From JBDGRJ01 sp042218065 (GTDB lineage Bacteria; Patescibacteriota; Patescibacteriia; Magasanikbacterales; UBA922), in NCBI GenBank assembly GCA_042218065.1, contig JBDGRL010000033.1, forward strand, positions 1 through 37,147: DNA of 37,147 bases, given 5' to 3'. Numbering within the stretch: the stretch's first letter is position 1; every line of letters begins with the position of its first letter. Of the stretch, positions 25,588 to 33,747 are shown in pieces. The notes beneath the pieces were generated by a model. That model was not told the DNA's origin and made no database searches. It saw only the letters and a list, made by a program, of their open reading frames with translations. Both the position numbers and the translations under genes were made by a program.

Positions 25588-25615
25588 TAGACGTATGAAT
25601 TTAAAAAACGTTACA
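25588..25615 (-). promoter_or_regulatory. ECF-type promoter, probable autoregulation of the sigma gene
   Basis: On the minus strand, TGTAAC (complement of 25610-25615) and CGTCTA (complement of 25588-25593) are separated by 16 nt. TGTAAC/TGAAAC with CGTC or CGAC is the pattern of Bacillus ECF promoters (SigX, SigM). The -10 ends 5 nt before the ATG at 25582, so the transcript would be leaderless or nearly so. Confidence 0.55.
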
Positions 25616-25754
25616 CCTCTTGAATAAATTATGTATTCAAAGCTAATTTGTGCGATCAAACCTCCCACCAAAAGAATAGACATCTCTAACACCTCTCAGT
25701 AAAGATAAAGTATAGGAAATAATCTTCATTTTAGCAACATTAACTAATGAGACC

Positions 25755-25866
25755 GTTGCAAAACTTTAGCGAGATTCGAACGAACCCATTACCGAACCCC
25801 TTCAATGAGACAAGCTCAAAGCCGGGACTTAGTAATGGGTTCTGCATCTCTTTTGGGTTTTTCAAC
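25755..25866. repeat. 112-nt nested palindromic element
   Basis: The 344-nt spacer between the divergent sigma and DUF11-like genes holds this element. Outer ends GTTGCAAAAC (25755-25764) and GTTTTTCAAC (25857-25866) are 9/10 complementary. An inner perfect 11-bp pair GAACCCATTAC (25782-25792) / GTAATGGGTTC (25832-25842) encloses a smaller stem around TGAGACAAGCTCA. GC content is higher than in surrounding DNA. It looks like a MITE- or REP-like unit, but no second copy with clear sequence identity is in the window. Confidence 0.6.
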
Positions 25867-25873
25867 TAAACAT

Positions 25874-25903
25874 TTGGAAAATTGTACAAGAATCTGCTAA
25901 AAT
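25874..25903 (+). promoter_or_regulatory. Probable sigma-70-type promoter of the DUF11-like gene
   Basis: TTGGAA (25874-25879) and TAAAAT (25898-25903) with 18 nt between them; start near 25910, about 17 nt before the ATG at 25927. It begins 7 nt after the palindromic element ends. Confidence 0.45.
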
Positions 25904-25926
25904 TAAGATAGCTTTTTATAAATATC

Positions 25927-27774
25927 ATGAATTTTGTAGAAAAATTTCTAACAAAACACCACCTAATACACAAACCTCATAAATGGTTTTTAGCACTTAT
26001 CTCTTCACCTATACACGCTGCTGAAAAGTACTATGAAAGGAAATATGAGCTAAACTACGGTCACGCCAGAAAGCTTTTTATTTTTGACATGATACTGGTA
26101 TTAAGTGTGGTCGCACTCTCTTTGCTTACTCTTTTTTGGTTTTTGTACGACCCCGGAGTCGATGAAAAAATACAACTAAAAATTACCAAACAACTGCACG
26201 GAGAGACAACCAACAGCAAAAGACTGAAAAGCGGTGAACATATTACTTATATAATAAAGTATAGCAATAATAGCGAAGTAACTCTAGAAGATGCAAAACT
26301 GACACTAGATCTTCCTGATTTTTTTGAAATTGAATCAATCACACCCAAGAAATTCTATACTACTCACACCAAAACATTCTCTTTACCTAAATTACAACCA
26401 GGCACAGAGGGTAAAATTAAAATAGAAGGGTTCTATTTTGGTGAGCCGGGTGTGCATGAGAGGTTAACTTCAGTTTTAAACTATAAGCAAGAAAAACGAA
26501 AAGAAAGCGAACAAAAAATCGCAAGCGTAATAAACATACTCCAGGGGTCCTACCTACAAACCAAGATTCAGCCAAGCAGAAAAGGGTCTTTACCTAAAGA
26601 CCAGATTTCTTCCGAGCTAACAATCAAAAATACCTACCACCATTCTATAAAAGATATTTACATTCCGCTTGAAAATATAAGCATGGTAAGCTCCTCTATC
26701 GGAAAGATCAAAGGAGATAGCTGGAGAATCGAAAATCTCGCGCCGCAAGAACAAGCTTCAGCCGATATAAATATTAATATAAATGCTAAGCCAAACGAGG
26801 AAAAATTTACCTATAGTTTAACTCCGAAAGTAAAACAAAAGGATAAACTAATACCCCAACAAACTATAAGCAGAGAGTTTACTATTATATCACCTAAATT
26901 ACAGCTAAGCAGCAACTGGAGCCAAAAAGAGCTACAGCCCGGTGAAGCTACTCAATTAAATATATCACTCAAAAATAACGGCAAAATTACCCTAAACAAT
27001 CTTAATATTAAAATACCTGTAAAAGAAAGAATCATTAATAAACCTAGATTTAAAGCTGAAAATAACGCTGTAATAAAAAATGGAAACTTTATAATCTCTA
27101 AAGATACCAGTGCCAAACTAACATCTATAGCACCAAATCAAAGCAAAAAAATAAACATAAAAGTGCCGATAGAAAGATATATATCTGAAGGTGAAGACAT
27201 CAAGCTTACTCTGGAGCCGAGTATTACAGCTAATGTAGGCAAGATAAATAAAAGATTTGCTAAGGACATAAGAACGGAGCCAATAAAAGTAGGTACAAGT
27301 CTAAGTCTTTCCGCTTCCACTAGATATTATACCCCCGGAGGAGATCAGCTAGGAAGAGGTCCTTTGCCGCCAATAGTAGGAGCCACCACCAAGTATTGGG
27401 TTTTTATAACTTTTAGAAACACTACTAGCGAGATTGAAAATATTGAGTTCACAGCTAAACTTGCTGAATCGGCAACATGGACTGGAAAAACAAGTGTAAG
27501 CCAAGGACAAGATTTGCAATATAACAGCCAAACAAACACTATTAGCTGGGGCTACAATAAACTCCCTTCTCACTCTAAAGCAGGTCTATACATGCAGTTG
27601 AGCCTAACCCCAACACCGTCGCAGACCGGCACTACTCCACAACTTCTAAAAGATATCGAACTAAAAGCCAATGATAGCTACATAAACAAAAGTATTACAA
27701 AAAATGTCACCTCATTAGATACTTCTCTACCTCAGGACAAAAGAGCTCAAAAAAGAGGAGTCGAAGTGAGATAA
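25927..27774 (+). CDS. Membrane-anchored protein with DUF11-like beta-sandwich repeats
   Basis: A 615-aa protein with about 50 cytoplasmic residues, one membrane helix (about 53-75, DMILVLSVVALSLLTLFWFL) and a large external part. The external region is built of three or four ~120-aa Ig-like units with the DUF11 pattern: a GEHITYIIKYSNNSEVTLED start, a PDFFEIESITPK middle and a LPKLQPGTEGKIKIEG end, repeated as QPGEATQLNISLKNNGKITL and TTKYWVFITFRNTTSEIENI. Such proteins recur in Patescibacteria near glycan and pilus genes; function is not established. A structural or scaffold role in the envelope is reasonable. It probably starts a plus-strand unit with the GT4 gene 136 nt downstream, though that gene has its own promoter. 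No Shine-Dalgarno is present. Confidence 0.75.
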   Translation: MNFVEKFLTKHHLIHKPHKWFLALISSPIHAAEKYYERKYELNYGHARKLFIFDMILVLSVVALSLLTLFWFLYDPGVDEKIQLKITKQLHGETTNSKRLKSGEHITYIIKYSNNSEVTLEDAKLTLDLPDFFEIESITPKKFYTTHTKTFSLPKLQPGTEGKIKIEGFYFGEPGVHERLTSVLNYKQEKRKESEQKIASVINILQGSYLQTKIQPSRKGSLPKDQISSELTIKNTYHHSIKDIYIPLENISMVSSSIGKIKGDSWRIENLAPQEQASADINININAKPNEEKFTYSLTPKVKQKDKLIPQQTISREFTIISPKLQLSSNWSQKELQPGEATQLNISLKNNGKITLNNLNIKIPVKERIINKPRFKAENNAVIKNGNFIISKDTSAKLTSIAPNQSKKINIKVPIERYISEGEDIKLTLEPSITANVGKINKRFAKDIRTEPIKVGTSLSLSASTRYYTPGGDQLGRGPLPPIVGATTKYWVFITFRNTTSEIENIEFTAKLAESATWTGKTSVSQGQDLQYNSQTNTISWGYNKLPSHSKAGLYMQLSLTPTPSQTGTTPQLLKDIELKANDSYINKSITKNVTSLDTSLPQDKRAQKRGVEVR

Positions 27775-27854
27775 GTCTCCTAAAACGTACATATTTTTTA
27801 TGACTAAATTTAGTGTGTCTTTTCCGTATTAAAAGAAATAGCTTTATTGTGAAC

Positions 27855-27883
27855 TTTACAATTTTCAATAACTTTGATATACT
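27855..27883 (+). promoter_or_regulatory. Sigma-70-type promoter of the GT4 gene at 27911
   Basis: TTTACA (27855-27860) and TATACT (27878-27883), spacer 17 nt; start near 27890. The -35 hexamer and spacer length are identical to the S-layer promoter. Confidence 0.65.
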
Positions 27884-27910
27884 TTCATGTTAATTAACTA
27901 GGGTATTTAC

Positions 27911-29053
27911 ATGAAAATTGCAATGATAGGACAAAAAGGCATCCCTGCTCAATATGGCGGGGTGGAAACACACGTAGAAAGGCTAAGCCAAAATCTGGCT
28001 GAGCGTGATTTTGATGTGTCAGTATATTGCAGAAGGTGGTATTCTGAAAATGAATCTGATGAGAACCAAGAAAAACACTCCAGTATAAGACAGATCTACT
28101 CTCCTTCCATAAAAACAAAAAGATTAGATACTATTACCCACACATTAACCTCCACTATACATGCATTAACTCAAGATTACGACATTATTCATTATCATGG
28201 AGTTGGGCCTTCTCTATTTTCTTGGATACCCAGAATCTTCTCCAATTCAAAAGTAATTTCTACTTTCCATTGCATAGATCGAAAACACGGTAAGTGGGGC
28301 ATATTAGGTAAAACAGTACTCCGTATTGGAGAATGGGCTAGTTGTAATTTTCCTCATGAAACCATAAGTGTCTCAAAAGGTATAAAAAATTATGCCTACA
28401 AAGCATATGATACTGCCACCAAACATATACCTAATGGCACCCCTTTGTACACAAAAAACACAGAAACTAATCAAATTGAAAAATGGAACTTAAATTCAAA
28501 AGAATATATCCTAGTTGTATCTAGGCTAATTAGCCATAAAGGAGTCCATTATGTTATCGAAGCATTTAAAAAACTAAAAAATCAATTTCCAAAGCTGATG
28601 GAAGAAAAAAAATTAGTAATAGTGGGTTCTGCTCGCTATGATGACAAATACACAGAAAAAATAAAAAACATGGCAAAATCAAAAAATGACATAATTCTGA
28701 CAGGATTCCAAACTGAAGAAAGCTTAGAACAGTTATTCAGTAATGCAAAGCTAATGATCAGCGCTTCAGAGAATGAAGGTTTGCCTATAACAATATTAGA
28801 GGGTATGAGCTATAAATTACCGGTAATTTTATCGGATATTCCTGAGCACAAAGAATTGATAGACAATCCAGAATATTTGTTTGAAAATAAAAATATCCAA
28901 GACCTACAAGAGACTCTGAAAAAGACTTTGAAACAAAATAAGAAAGATTTGAATAAGCAAGCTGAAAGAAACAGAAAAAAAATAGAGCAAGAGTACAGCT
29001 GGGACTCTATTACAGAGGAAATCATAGATCTATACAAAGAAACAAAAAAATAA
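27911..29053 (+). CDS. GT4 family glycosyltransferase (DUF1972/rhamnosyltransferase-like N-terminus)
   Basis: A 380-aa GT-B enzyme. The N-terminus MKIAMIGQKGIPAQYGGVET is the distinctive start of DUF1972-type GT4s, several of which are annotated as rhamnosyl- or mannosyltransferases. The donor half shows VVSRLISHKGVHYVIEAFKK, VGSARYDDKYTEKIKNMAK and the signature SASENEGLPITILEGMSYKL near residues 285-304, with both glutamates. Its own promoter lies about 20-55 nt upstream, and a weak AGGG 7 nt before the ATG may act as ribosome-binding site. It converges with the GHL15-like gene, 21 nt apart with no obvious terminator between. Exact sugar unknown. Confidence 0.88.
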   Translation: MKIAMIGQKGIPAQYGGVETHVERLSQNLAERDFDVSVYCRRWYSENESDENQEKHSSIRQIYSPSIKTKRLDTITHTLTSTIHALTQDYDIIHYHGVGPSLFSWIPRIFSNSKVISTFHCIDRKHGKWGILGKTVLRIGEWASCNFPHETISVSKGIKNYAYKAYDTATKHIPNGTPLYTKNTETNQIEKWNLNSKEYILVVSRLISHKGVHYVIEAFKKLKNQFPKLMEEKKLVIVGSARYDDKYTEKIKNMAKSKNDIILTGFQTEESLEQLFSNAKLMISASENEGLPITILEGMSYKLPVILSDIPEHKELIDNPEYLFENKNIQDLQETLKKTLKQNKKDLNKQAERNRKKIEQEYSWDSITEEIIDLYKETKK

Positions 29054-29074
29054 TACTCAATAAACTACTACAAG

Positions 29075-31129
29075 CTAAAAACCGACACCTTCGCTGGTAA
29101 CTACTATATCTTCTTTACCATCAAAATTCACATCTGAAGTCCTAACCGCGATATCTGGCTTAAAACCTAAAAGTGTTGAAAAAGCTACAAATCTAGACTC
29201 CTCAGCCCCGTTTGCATTGAATGTCTTTACAACAGGATTCGAACCTACCACCGCAGAAACAACTACCTCTGATCTGCCAAAACCATCTAAATTACCAGCA
29301 GCTACTGTCATATATCCAGCACCACGTCGAAAAGCAGTATGTTTTTCTAAAGGCTGAAAACCATTGGTAAAAAATTGATAAAACCTGCTCTTGCCATTTC
29401 TAGGTGTTACGACTATTTTTTTATTTTCTCCAAAATCACCTATATCAAGTGAATATCCACCTGTAAAGTCCGAACCAAATGGGTACCACTCTTTCATCAC
29501 AGTTCCGTATCTATTATATACTTTGATAGGTTTGTTACTATTTTCTACAGGAAAAACGAATATCTCTTTTATGCCATCATTACCCAAGTCACCAACTTCT
29601 ATATTTACCCTTTTCTTGTAATTTACATTATAAGGATACTCTCTCATATAAAGCATACCATCATCTCTACGCACAACGAGCTTGCCTCTCTCAAAGCTCA
29701 GCAGCTCCTGTTTACCGTTACCGTTTATATCCACATGCCCCACTAGATCACCTCCATCAAATTTTTCTTCAAAAGTAAAGAACCCGTTTCTTACTCGCCG
29801 CCCCTGACTATTGAAAAATCTAGCAAAGTTTCCATTTCGAAATACGGTTTGCTTAAGTCTTTTGAAGGTTTTCAGCAAAATTCTTCCGTCATGGCTATCC
29901 AATGTTATCCTAGAACGAATAGAGCCGTCATTAACCGGAGCCGTTCCGTGGATATGCTCATACTGACCAGAAAGCTCAACTTGTCGGTCACGCTCACTGC
30001 TATTTAACACAACTAATCCATGTTCAAAAGACCGTTTCCATACTCCTCGCTTATATTTCCTGCTTCTTCTTGGAATAGAGCTTTGTTTATCTACCGATTG
30101 CTTTAACTGAGATGGCTCTAGAGGATCGCCAAGTCCAATATCGTACTCATCATACCACCACAACTGGCTATGATCTTCATCTCCATAGTCAAAAGAGTAA
30201 TAACCACTCTCCATCAAAGTGCTAGCCAGACCAAAACGCATCTGCCTAAAATCATTTCTGTTTCCTTCATTGTCTGTGTTGCTGTTAATCAAGTTAAATC
30301 TAGGACGTCTTCTCTCTTTCGTATTATAGTTATATGAGCGCATTAATCTGCTCCAATTTGATCCGGAAAGATTTTCCAACATCATTCCATTTAGTGAATC
30401 GTCATATTTCAAAGTAGAGTTGTTACCTACTATTATAATATCCTCTTGTGTTAATTCTCTAGTTTTTTGATAAATCTGTTTCATACCCTGAACCCAAGCT
30501 TTGTTTGCTCTTATTTTTGGTTCATTTTCTCCGTCAGAATCAATATCAATATTTCCACCAGCAAAAGAGGTGATATTCCCCCAAGCATTATCATAAAAAA
30601 CACCGTCCCACAGACCTGAGCCTATAATTTCCTCTGCCACAAATCTAGCTACATAATCATTCCAATTTTGACCGTCGATTTCGGGACTGCTTTCTGTAAC
30701 ATTCATCAGGTAAGTTCCGGGCCACCAAGACAGCTTTTTACCATCAGCATTTTTTAAGTACCACTCACTTTTGATGCCGCTGTATAATTTATTTCTCATC
30801 GGAGCAATACCGGATTGACCGATAGCACTTCTATCAATCTCTTGGGGGGTGATATAAGCTAGGATGACTATATCCGGATTTAGGTCTCTAATTTTTCGAA
30901 TTAAACGCGGGTTTCTTTCCTGATTTTCCATATCCAATACTACCACATCCCACTTTGCAAGCTTTTCGGCTTTTTCATCAGTCAATGTCCAGGACAAATG
31001 ATAGTTAGCAATCCGTGGATAATTGTGGTCCTCTTTTTTCTCTTTTGCAGATTCTGCTTGTACTACAAAAGGCAAAATCAATACCGCAAGAGAAAAGACT
31101 ATTAAATTGTAACACAGCTTTTTCTTCAT
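29075..31129 (-). CDS. Secreted GHL15-like glycoside hydrolase with FG-GAP repeats
   Basis: A 684-aa exported protein with a signal peptide ending near VVQAES (residue ~26). Residues 35-360 look like a TIM barrel of the hypothetical glycosyl hydrolase 15 type: WDVVVLDMENQE, DIVILAYITPQEIDRS, the WYLKNADGKKLSWWPGTYLM segment, and LWDGVFYDNAWGNI with an acidic residue at the end of a strand as expected for catalysis. About residues 455-684 carry FG-GAP-like repeats (GHVDINGNGKQELLSF, EVGDLGNDGIKEIFVF, VAAGNLDGFGRSEVVVSA, TSDVNFDGKEDIVVTS). A surface polysaccharide hydrolase that trims or releases the locus-encoded glycan, or attacks foreign glycans, is plausible. Activity has not been established for the family. 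No Shine-Dalgarno. Confidence 0.78.
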   Translation of the reverse strand: MKKKLCYNLIVFSLAVLILPFVVQAESAKEKKEDHNYPRIANYHLSWTLTDEKAEKLAKWDVVVLDMENQERNPRLIRKIRDLNPDIVILAYITPQEIDRSAIGQSGIAPMRNKLYSGIKSEWYLKNADGKKLSWWPGTYLMNVTESSPEIDGQNWNDYVARFVAEEIIGSGLWDGVFYDNAWGNITSFAGGNIDIDSDGENEPKIRANKAWVQGMKQIYQKTRELTQEDIIIVGNNSTLKYDDSLNGMMLENLSGSNWSRLMRSYNYNTKERRRPRFNLINSNTDNEGNRNDFRQMRFGLASTLMESGYYSFDYGDEDHSQLWWYDEYDIGLGDPLEPSQLKQSVDKQSSIPRRSRKYKRGVWKRSFEHGLVVLNSSERDRQVELSGQYEHIHGTAPVNDGSIRSRITLDSHDGRILLKTFKRLKQTVFRNGNFARFFNSQGRRVRNGFFTFEEKFDGGDLVGHVDINGNGKQELLSFERGKLVVRRDDGMLYMREYPYNVNYKKRVNIEVGDLGNDGIKEIFVFPVENSNKPIKVYNRYGTVMKEWYPFGSDFTGGYSLDIGDFGENKKIVVTPRNGKSRFYQFFTNGFQPLEKHTAFRRGAGYMTVAAGNLDGFGRSEVVVSAVVGSNPVVKTFNANGAEESRFVAFSTLLGFKPDIAVRTSDVNFDGKEDIVVTSEGVGF

Positions 31130-31225
31130 TTTTGTTTAAAATTTATAGCCAACTATTTTTATACCGACATCTTACATCAAAAATAAGCATCAACTTTTTG
31201 AAATATTTAACTAATAAATTAAACA

Positions 31226-32446
31226 CTATTTAATATCACGATACAAAGACAATACCTCCTCTAAATGCTTTTCCGGGTCATTTTCTTGCTCTACTTCCCG
31301 TCTCAACTTTTCCCGCAATCTATCTTTCTTTTCTTTGGATTCATGAAACCAGGTATCTATCTTTTTTGCAAGTTTATCAGAATTACCGGACTCAAACAAT
31401 AACTCTTCAGGTAACTGCTCAGGTAACCCGCCGATATTACTGGCAATCGGGATTCTACCCATAGCTTTTGCCTCTAAAATACTGATCGGGTAATTTTCAT
31501 ACCATATAGAAGGTAAAATTACAAGTTCAGCACCTCTTATACGCTTTCTTAGAGGCTCTCCGGATAGAAAACCATCGAAGGTCACATTATCAAGATTTTT
31601 CTCTTTTACAGTCTGTTTTAGCTCTTCTTGCTTAGAGCCAGAACCTACTAAACGAAAAGGTATCTCAGGCAACTTTTCCGCAGCCTCAAGCATTATTTCA
31701 ACTCCTTTTTCTTCTGAAAGTCTACCGATATAAGCTACATAATCACCATCCTCCAAAGAAAAATCAAACTGATCCAGATCTATCGGATTGGGAATATGCA
31801 CAAAATCCTCTTCTTTCCAACCATATCTTGTACAAATATCTTTCATAAACTTAGAAGGTGCTATAAATTTATCAATGTACTTTTCATAGACATTCCATAT
31901 CTTATGATGGACTATCATCTCCAAAGTCACCAGAGCACTTTTTAAAAAATCATCTTCCATGCACTTATTTTCAATACAACTCAAGTGCCAGCCTTCACAG
32001 TCTTCTTCATGTATTTCGCCATGGTGAAATAAAGTGTAATTAGGAGCGATCAGCTTATAGTCATGCAGTGTCATTACGGTAGAAGCTCCTTTTCGAGATA
32101 AAGAAGGCAAAATAGAAGGAGAAATATGATGATAGATATTATGTAGATGTGCAATTTCAATTTCTACCTCTTCCAGCAGATCATCCATATTTTGGCGAGC
32201 CTCATTGTTATATATCATCTTTGAAGCAATCTCGATCTTTTTTAACAAAGAGTATTTATCAGGCTGAGATAAATCATAGGCAGTGATATAGTGATCACTA
32301 TAATCTGAATCCAAAGTTTGTGCTTGATCCATGGTAAAAGGCACTACTTTATGTCCGGAGTCTTTCAGATCTTGAGACAGATTTACAGCATAATTTGACG
32401 CACCGTCTCTACGCCAAAAATATTTGTGAGCTTGCAATATATTCAC
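31226..32446 (-). CDS. GT4 family glycosyltransferase
   Basis: A 406-aa GT4. The N-terminus MNILQAHKYFWRRDGASNYA and the later VMTLHDYKLIAPNYTLFHHG with an insertion carrying EDCEGWHLSCIENKCMEDD (three Cys, possibly a metal or disulfide site) define a subgroup of GT4 enzymes found in exopolysaccharide loci. The donor half has AYIGRLSEEKGVEIMLEAAE, LVGSGSKQEELKQTVKEKNL and LPSIWYENYPISILEAKAMG, where the family's E-x7-E is spaced as YENYPISILEA. It lies 19 nt downstream of another GT4 gene on the same strand, so the two are co-transcribed. Sugar specificity unknown. Confidence 0.87.
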   Translation of the reverse strand: MNILQAHKYFWRRDGASNYAVNLSQDLKDSGHKVVPFTMDQAQTLDSDYSDHYITAYDLSQPDKYSLLKKIEIASKMIYNNEARQNMDDLLEEVEIEIAHLHNIYHHISPSILPSLSRKGASTVMTLHDYKLIAPNYTLFHHGEIHEEDCEGWHLSCIENKCMEDDFLKSALVTLEMIVHHKIWNVYEKYIDKFIAPSKFMKDICTRYGWKEEDFVHIPNPIDLDQFDFSLEDGDYVAYIGRLSEEKGVEIMLEAAEKLPEIPFRLVGSGSKQEELKQTVKEKNLDNVTFDGFLSGEPLRKRIRGAELVILPSIWYENYPISILEAKAMGRIPIASNIGGLPEQLPEELLFESGNSDKLAKKIDTWFHESKEKKDRLREKLRREVEQENDPEKHLEEVLSLYRDIK

Positions 32447-32465
32447 AGAATAAAATTAAATTTTA

Positions 32466-33536
32466 TTAATGGTTTCTAGTCAGACTAATATATAATCTTT
32501 CATATTTTTCTACCATCTGATCAATTCCAAAATTATTTTTTGCATGTAGTCTAGCATTTTCAGCTACCTCTATGCTCTTCTCTTTATTTTCAAGCACAAA
32601 CTCTATTTTATCTTTCAGGGATTCAATGGGATTGTCCTGATCAAATAAAAAACCTGTTTCTCCGTTGGTAATGAACTCGCTCAAACCATCCACATCAGAA
32701 GCTATAACAACTTTACCCGAAGCCATAGCTTCTAAAGCTACTAACCCAAAACCCTCCCATCTGGAAGGAACCACAACTACATCGTGAGAGTTATACTCAG
32801 ACACCACATCCTTAGTAGAATCCCACAATCCCACTCGATTTTTTAGGCTCTTCTCTTTTACTTTTCTTTTAATATTACTAAACTGATCACCTTCCCCTAC
32901 AATATCCAACTTCCACTCTTTATTTTTCAACTGCCCAAAAGCATCTAGGGCTCGGTCTACTCCTTTTTGCACATCAAGCCGTCCTAAAATCAAAAACCTA
33001 AGAGGGATATGATACATAAAAGGTTCTGTGCGTAAAAACTTACTCAACTCTATCCCGTGAGAAATAACCTCAATATTCTCCTTCGCCACCCCATAGTTCA
33101 GGTTCATGTATCGCTGGACCGCCTTTGATGGCGCGGTATAAATATCAGAATAATTTTTTAAAACTCTACGAACAATCCTTTTTGCCCAACTCTCATCTTT
33201 GTTCAAATTATGCTCGGTGGTTATCACAGGCAAATCTAATCTTTCCGCAGCTATCCGACCCCACAAATCGGCTCCAAACAAGTTTGTATGTACCAAGTCA
33301 GGATTTATCTCTTGAAGCTTTTGTTCAAGTTTAGAGAATAAATCTAGACTTATCTTCCCTTCTTTTTCTACAAAATGCAAATCAACTTTATCTTCTAACA
33401 AACTGGCAAACGGCTTCTCATCTTTAAAGATAACCACTTCATGCTTGAAATTATGAGAATTGTTGACCAAATTCACTACAAACTTCTCAGCTCCGCCGTA
33501 GGTCAAAGTTGGGATAATATGTACTACTTTCTTCAT
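32466..33536 (-). CDS. GT4 family glycosyltransferase
   Basis: A 356-aa GT4 when started at the ATG at 33536 (MKKVVHIIPTLTYGGAEKFV), which puts the first beta strand and GGAEK loop at the usual place. The frame is open 10 codons further to 33566, but those codons lie inside a palindromic element and add nothing typical of the family. The donor half has LILGRLDVQKGVDRALDAFG, VGEGDQFSNIKRKVKEKSLK and PSRWEGFGLVALEAMASGKV (about residues 265-284), with both glutamates. It begins the minus-strand pair with the GT4 gene at 31226. Acceptor and donor unknown; GGAEK-loop enzymes are frequent in exopolysaccharide assembly. Confidence 0.88.
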   Translation of the reverse strand: MKKVVHIIPTLTYGGAEKFVVNLVNNSHNFKHEVVIFKDEKPFASLLEDKVDLHFVEKEGKISLDLFSKLEQKLQEINPDLVHTNLFGADLWGRIAAERLDLPVITTEHNLNKDESWAKRIVRRVLKNYSDIYTAPSKAVQRYMNLNYGVAKENIEVISHGIELSKFLRTEPFMYHIPLRFLILGRLDVQKGVDRALDAFGQLKNKEWKLDIVGEGDQFSNIKRKVKEKSLKNRVGLWDSTKDVVSEYNSHDVVVVPSRWEGFGLVALEAMASGKVVIASDVDGLSEFITNGETGFLFDQDNPIESLKDKIEFVLENKEKSIEVAENARLHAKNNFGIDQMVEKYERLYISLTRNH

Positions 33537-33539
33537 GGT

Positions 33540-33651
33540 TAAATTTATTACTTCTTGTCTACTCATTCTCTACGCCGTCTCGGCGGGTCCGAGGTAATCA
33601 CCTTCACTTCGTTTCGGTGATTAAATCCGTAGACAAGAAGTAATAAATTTA
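33540..33651. repeat. 112-nt palindromic element with perfect 23-bp terminal inverted repeats
   Basis: TAAATTTATTACTTCTTGTC continues to TAC at 33540-33562 and is matched perfectly by its reverse complement at 33629-33651. The 66-nt interior holds two further hairpins: GCCG/CGGC (around 33574-33584) and AATCACC/GGTGATT (33596-33622). The cloverleaf-like layout, higher internal GC and position between two genes suggest a MITE- or REP-like unit or a processed structured RNA. It begins 3 nt upstream of the ATG of the GT4 gene at 33536. Confidence 0.75.
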
Positions 33652-33747
33652 TTTAGTTCTTTTTTGATAAAAAAATAAGTTTATACGAGCTTCTATCTAA
33701 ACTTCATTTAAATTATACTGCTCTGGTTTCGGTACATAAACAATACA

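Noticed and set aside
25773..25781. tRNA T-loop-like GTTCGAATC on the minus strand
   Set aside because: Flanking bases do not form a T-stem and no acceptor, D or anticodon arms fit.
25747..25869. A 40-codon plus-strand ORF (MRPLQNFSEIRTN...) covering the palindromic element
   Set aside because: It coincides with the inverted repeats, has no ribosome-binding site and its composition follows from the palindrome; kept only as part of the repeat.
33537..33566. Upstream ATG at 33566 adding MSRQEVINLT to the GT4 protein
   Set aside because: The ten codons are in the arm of an inverted repeat and precede the normal N-terminal strand; the ATG at 33536 fits the family.
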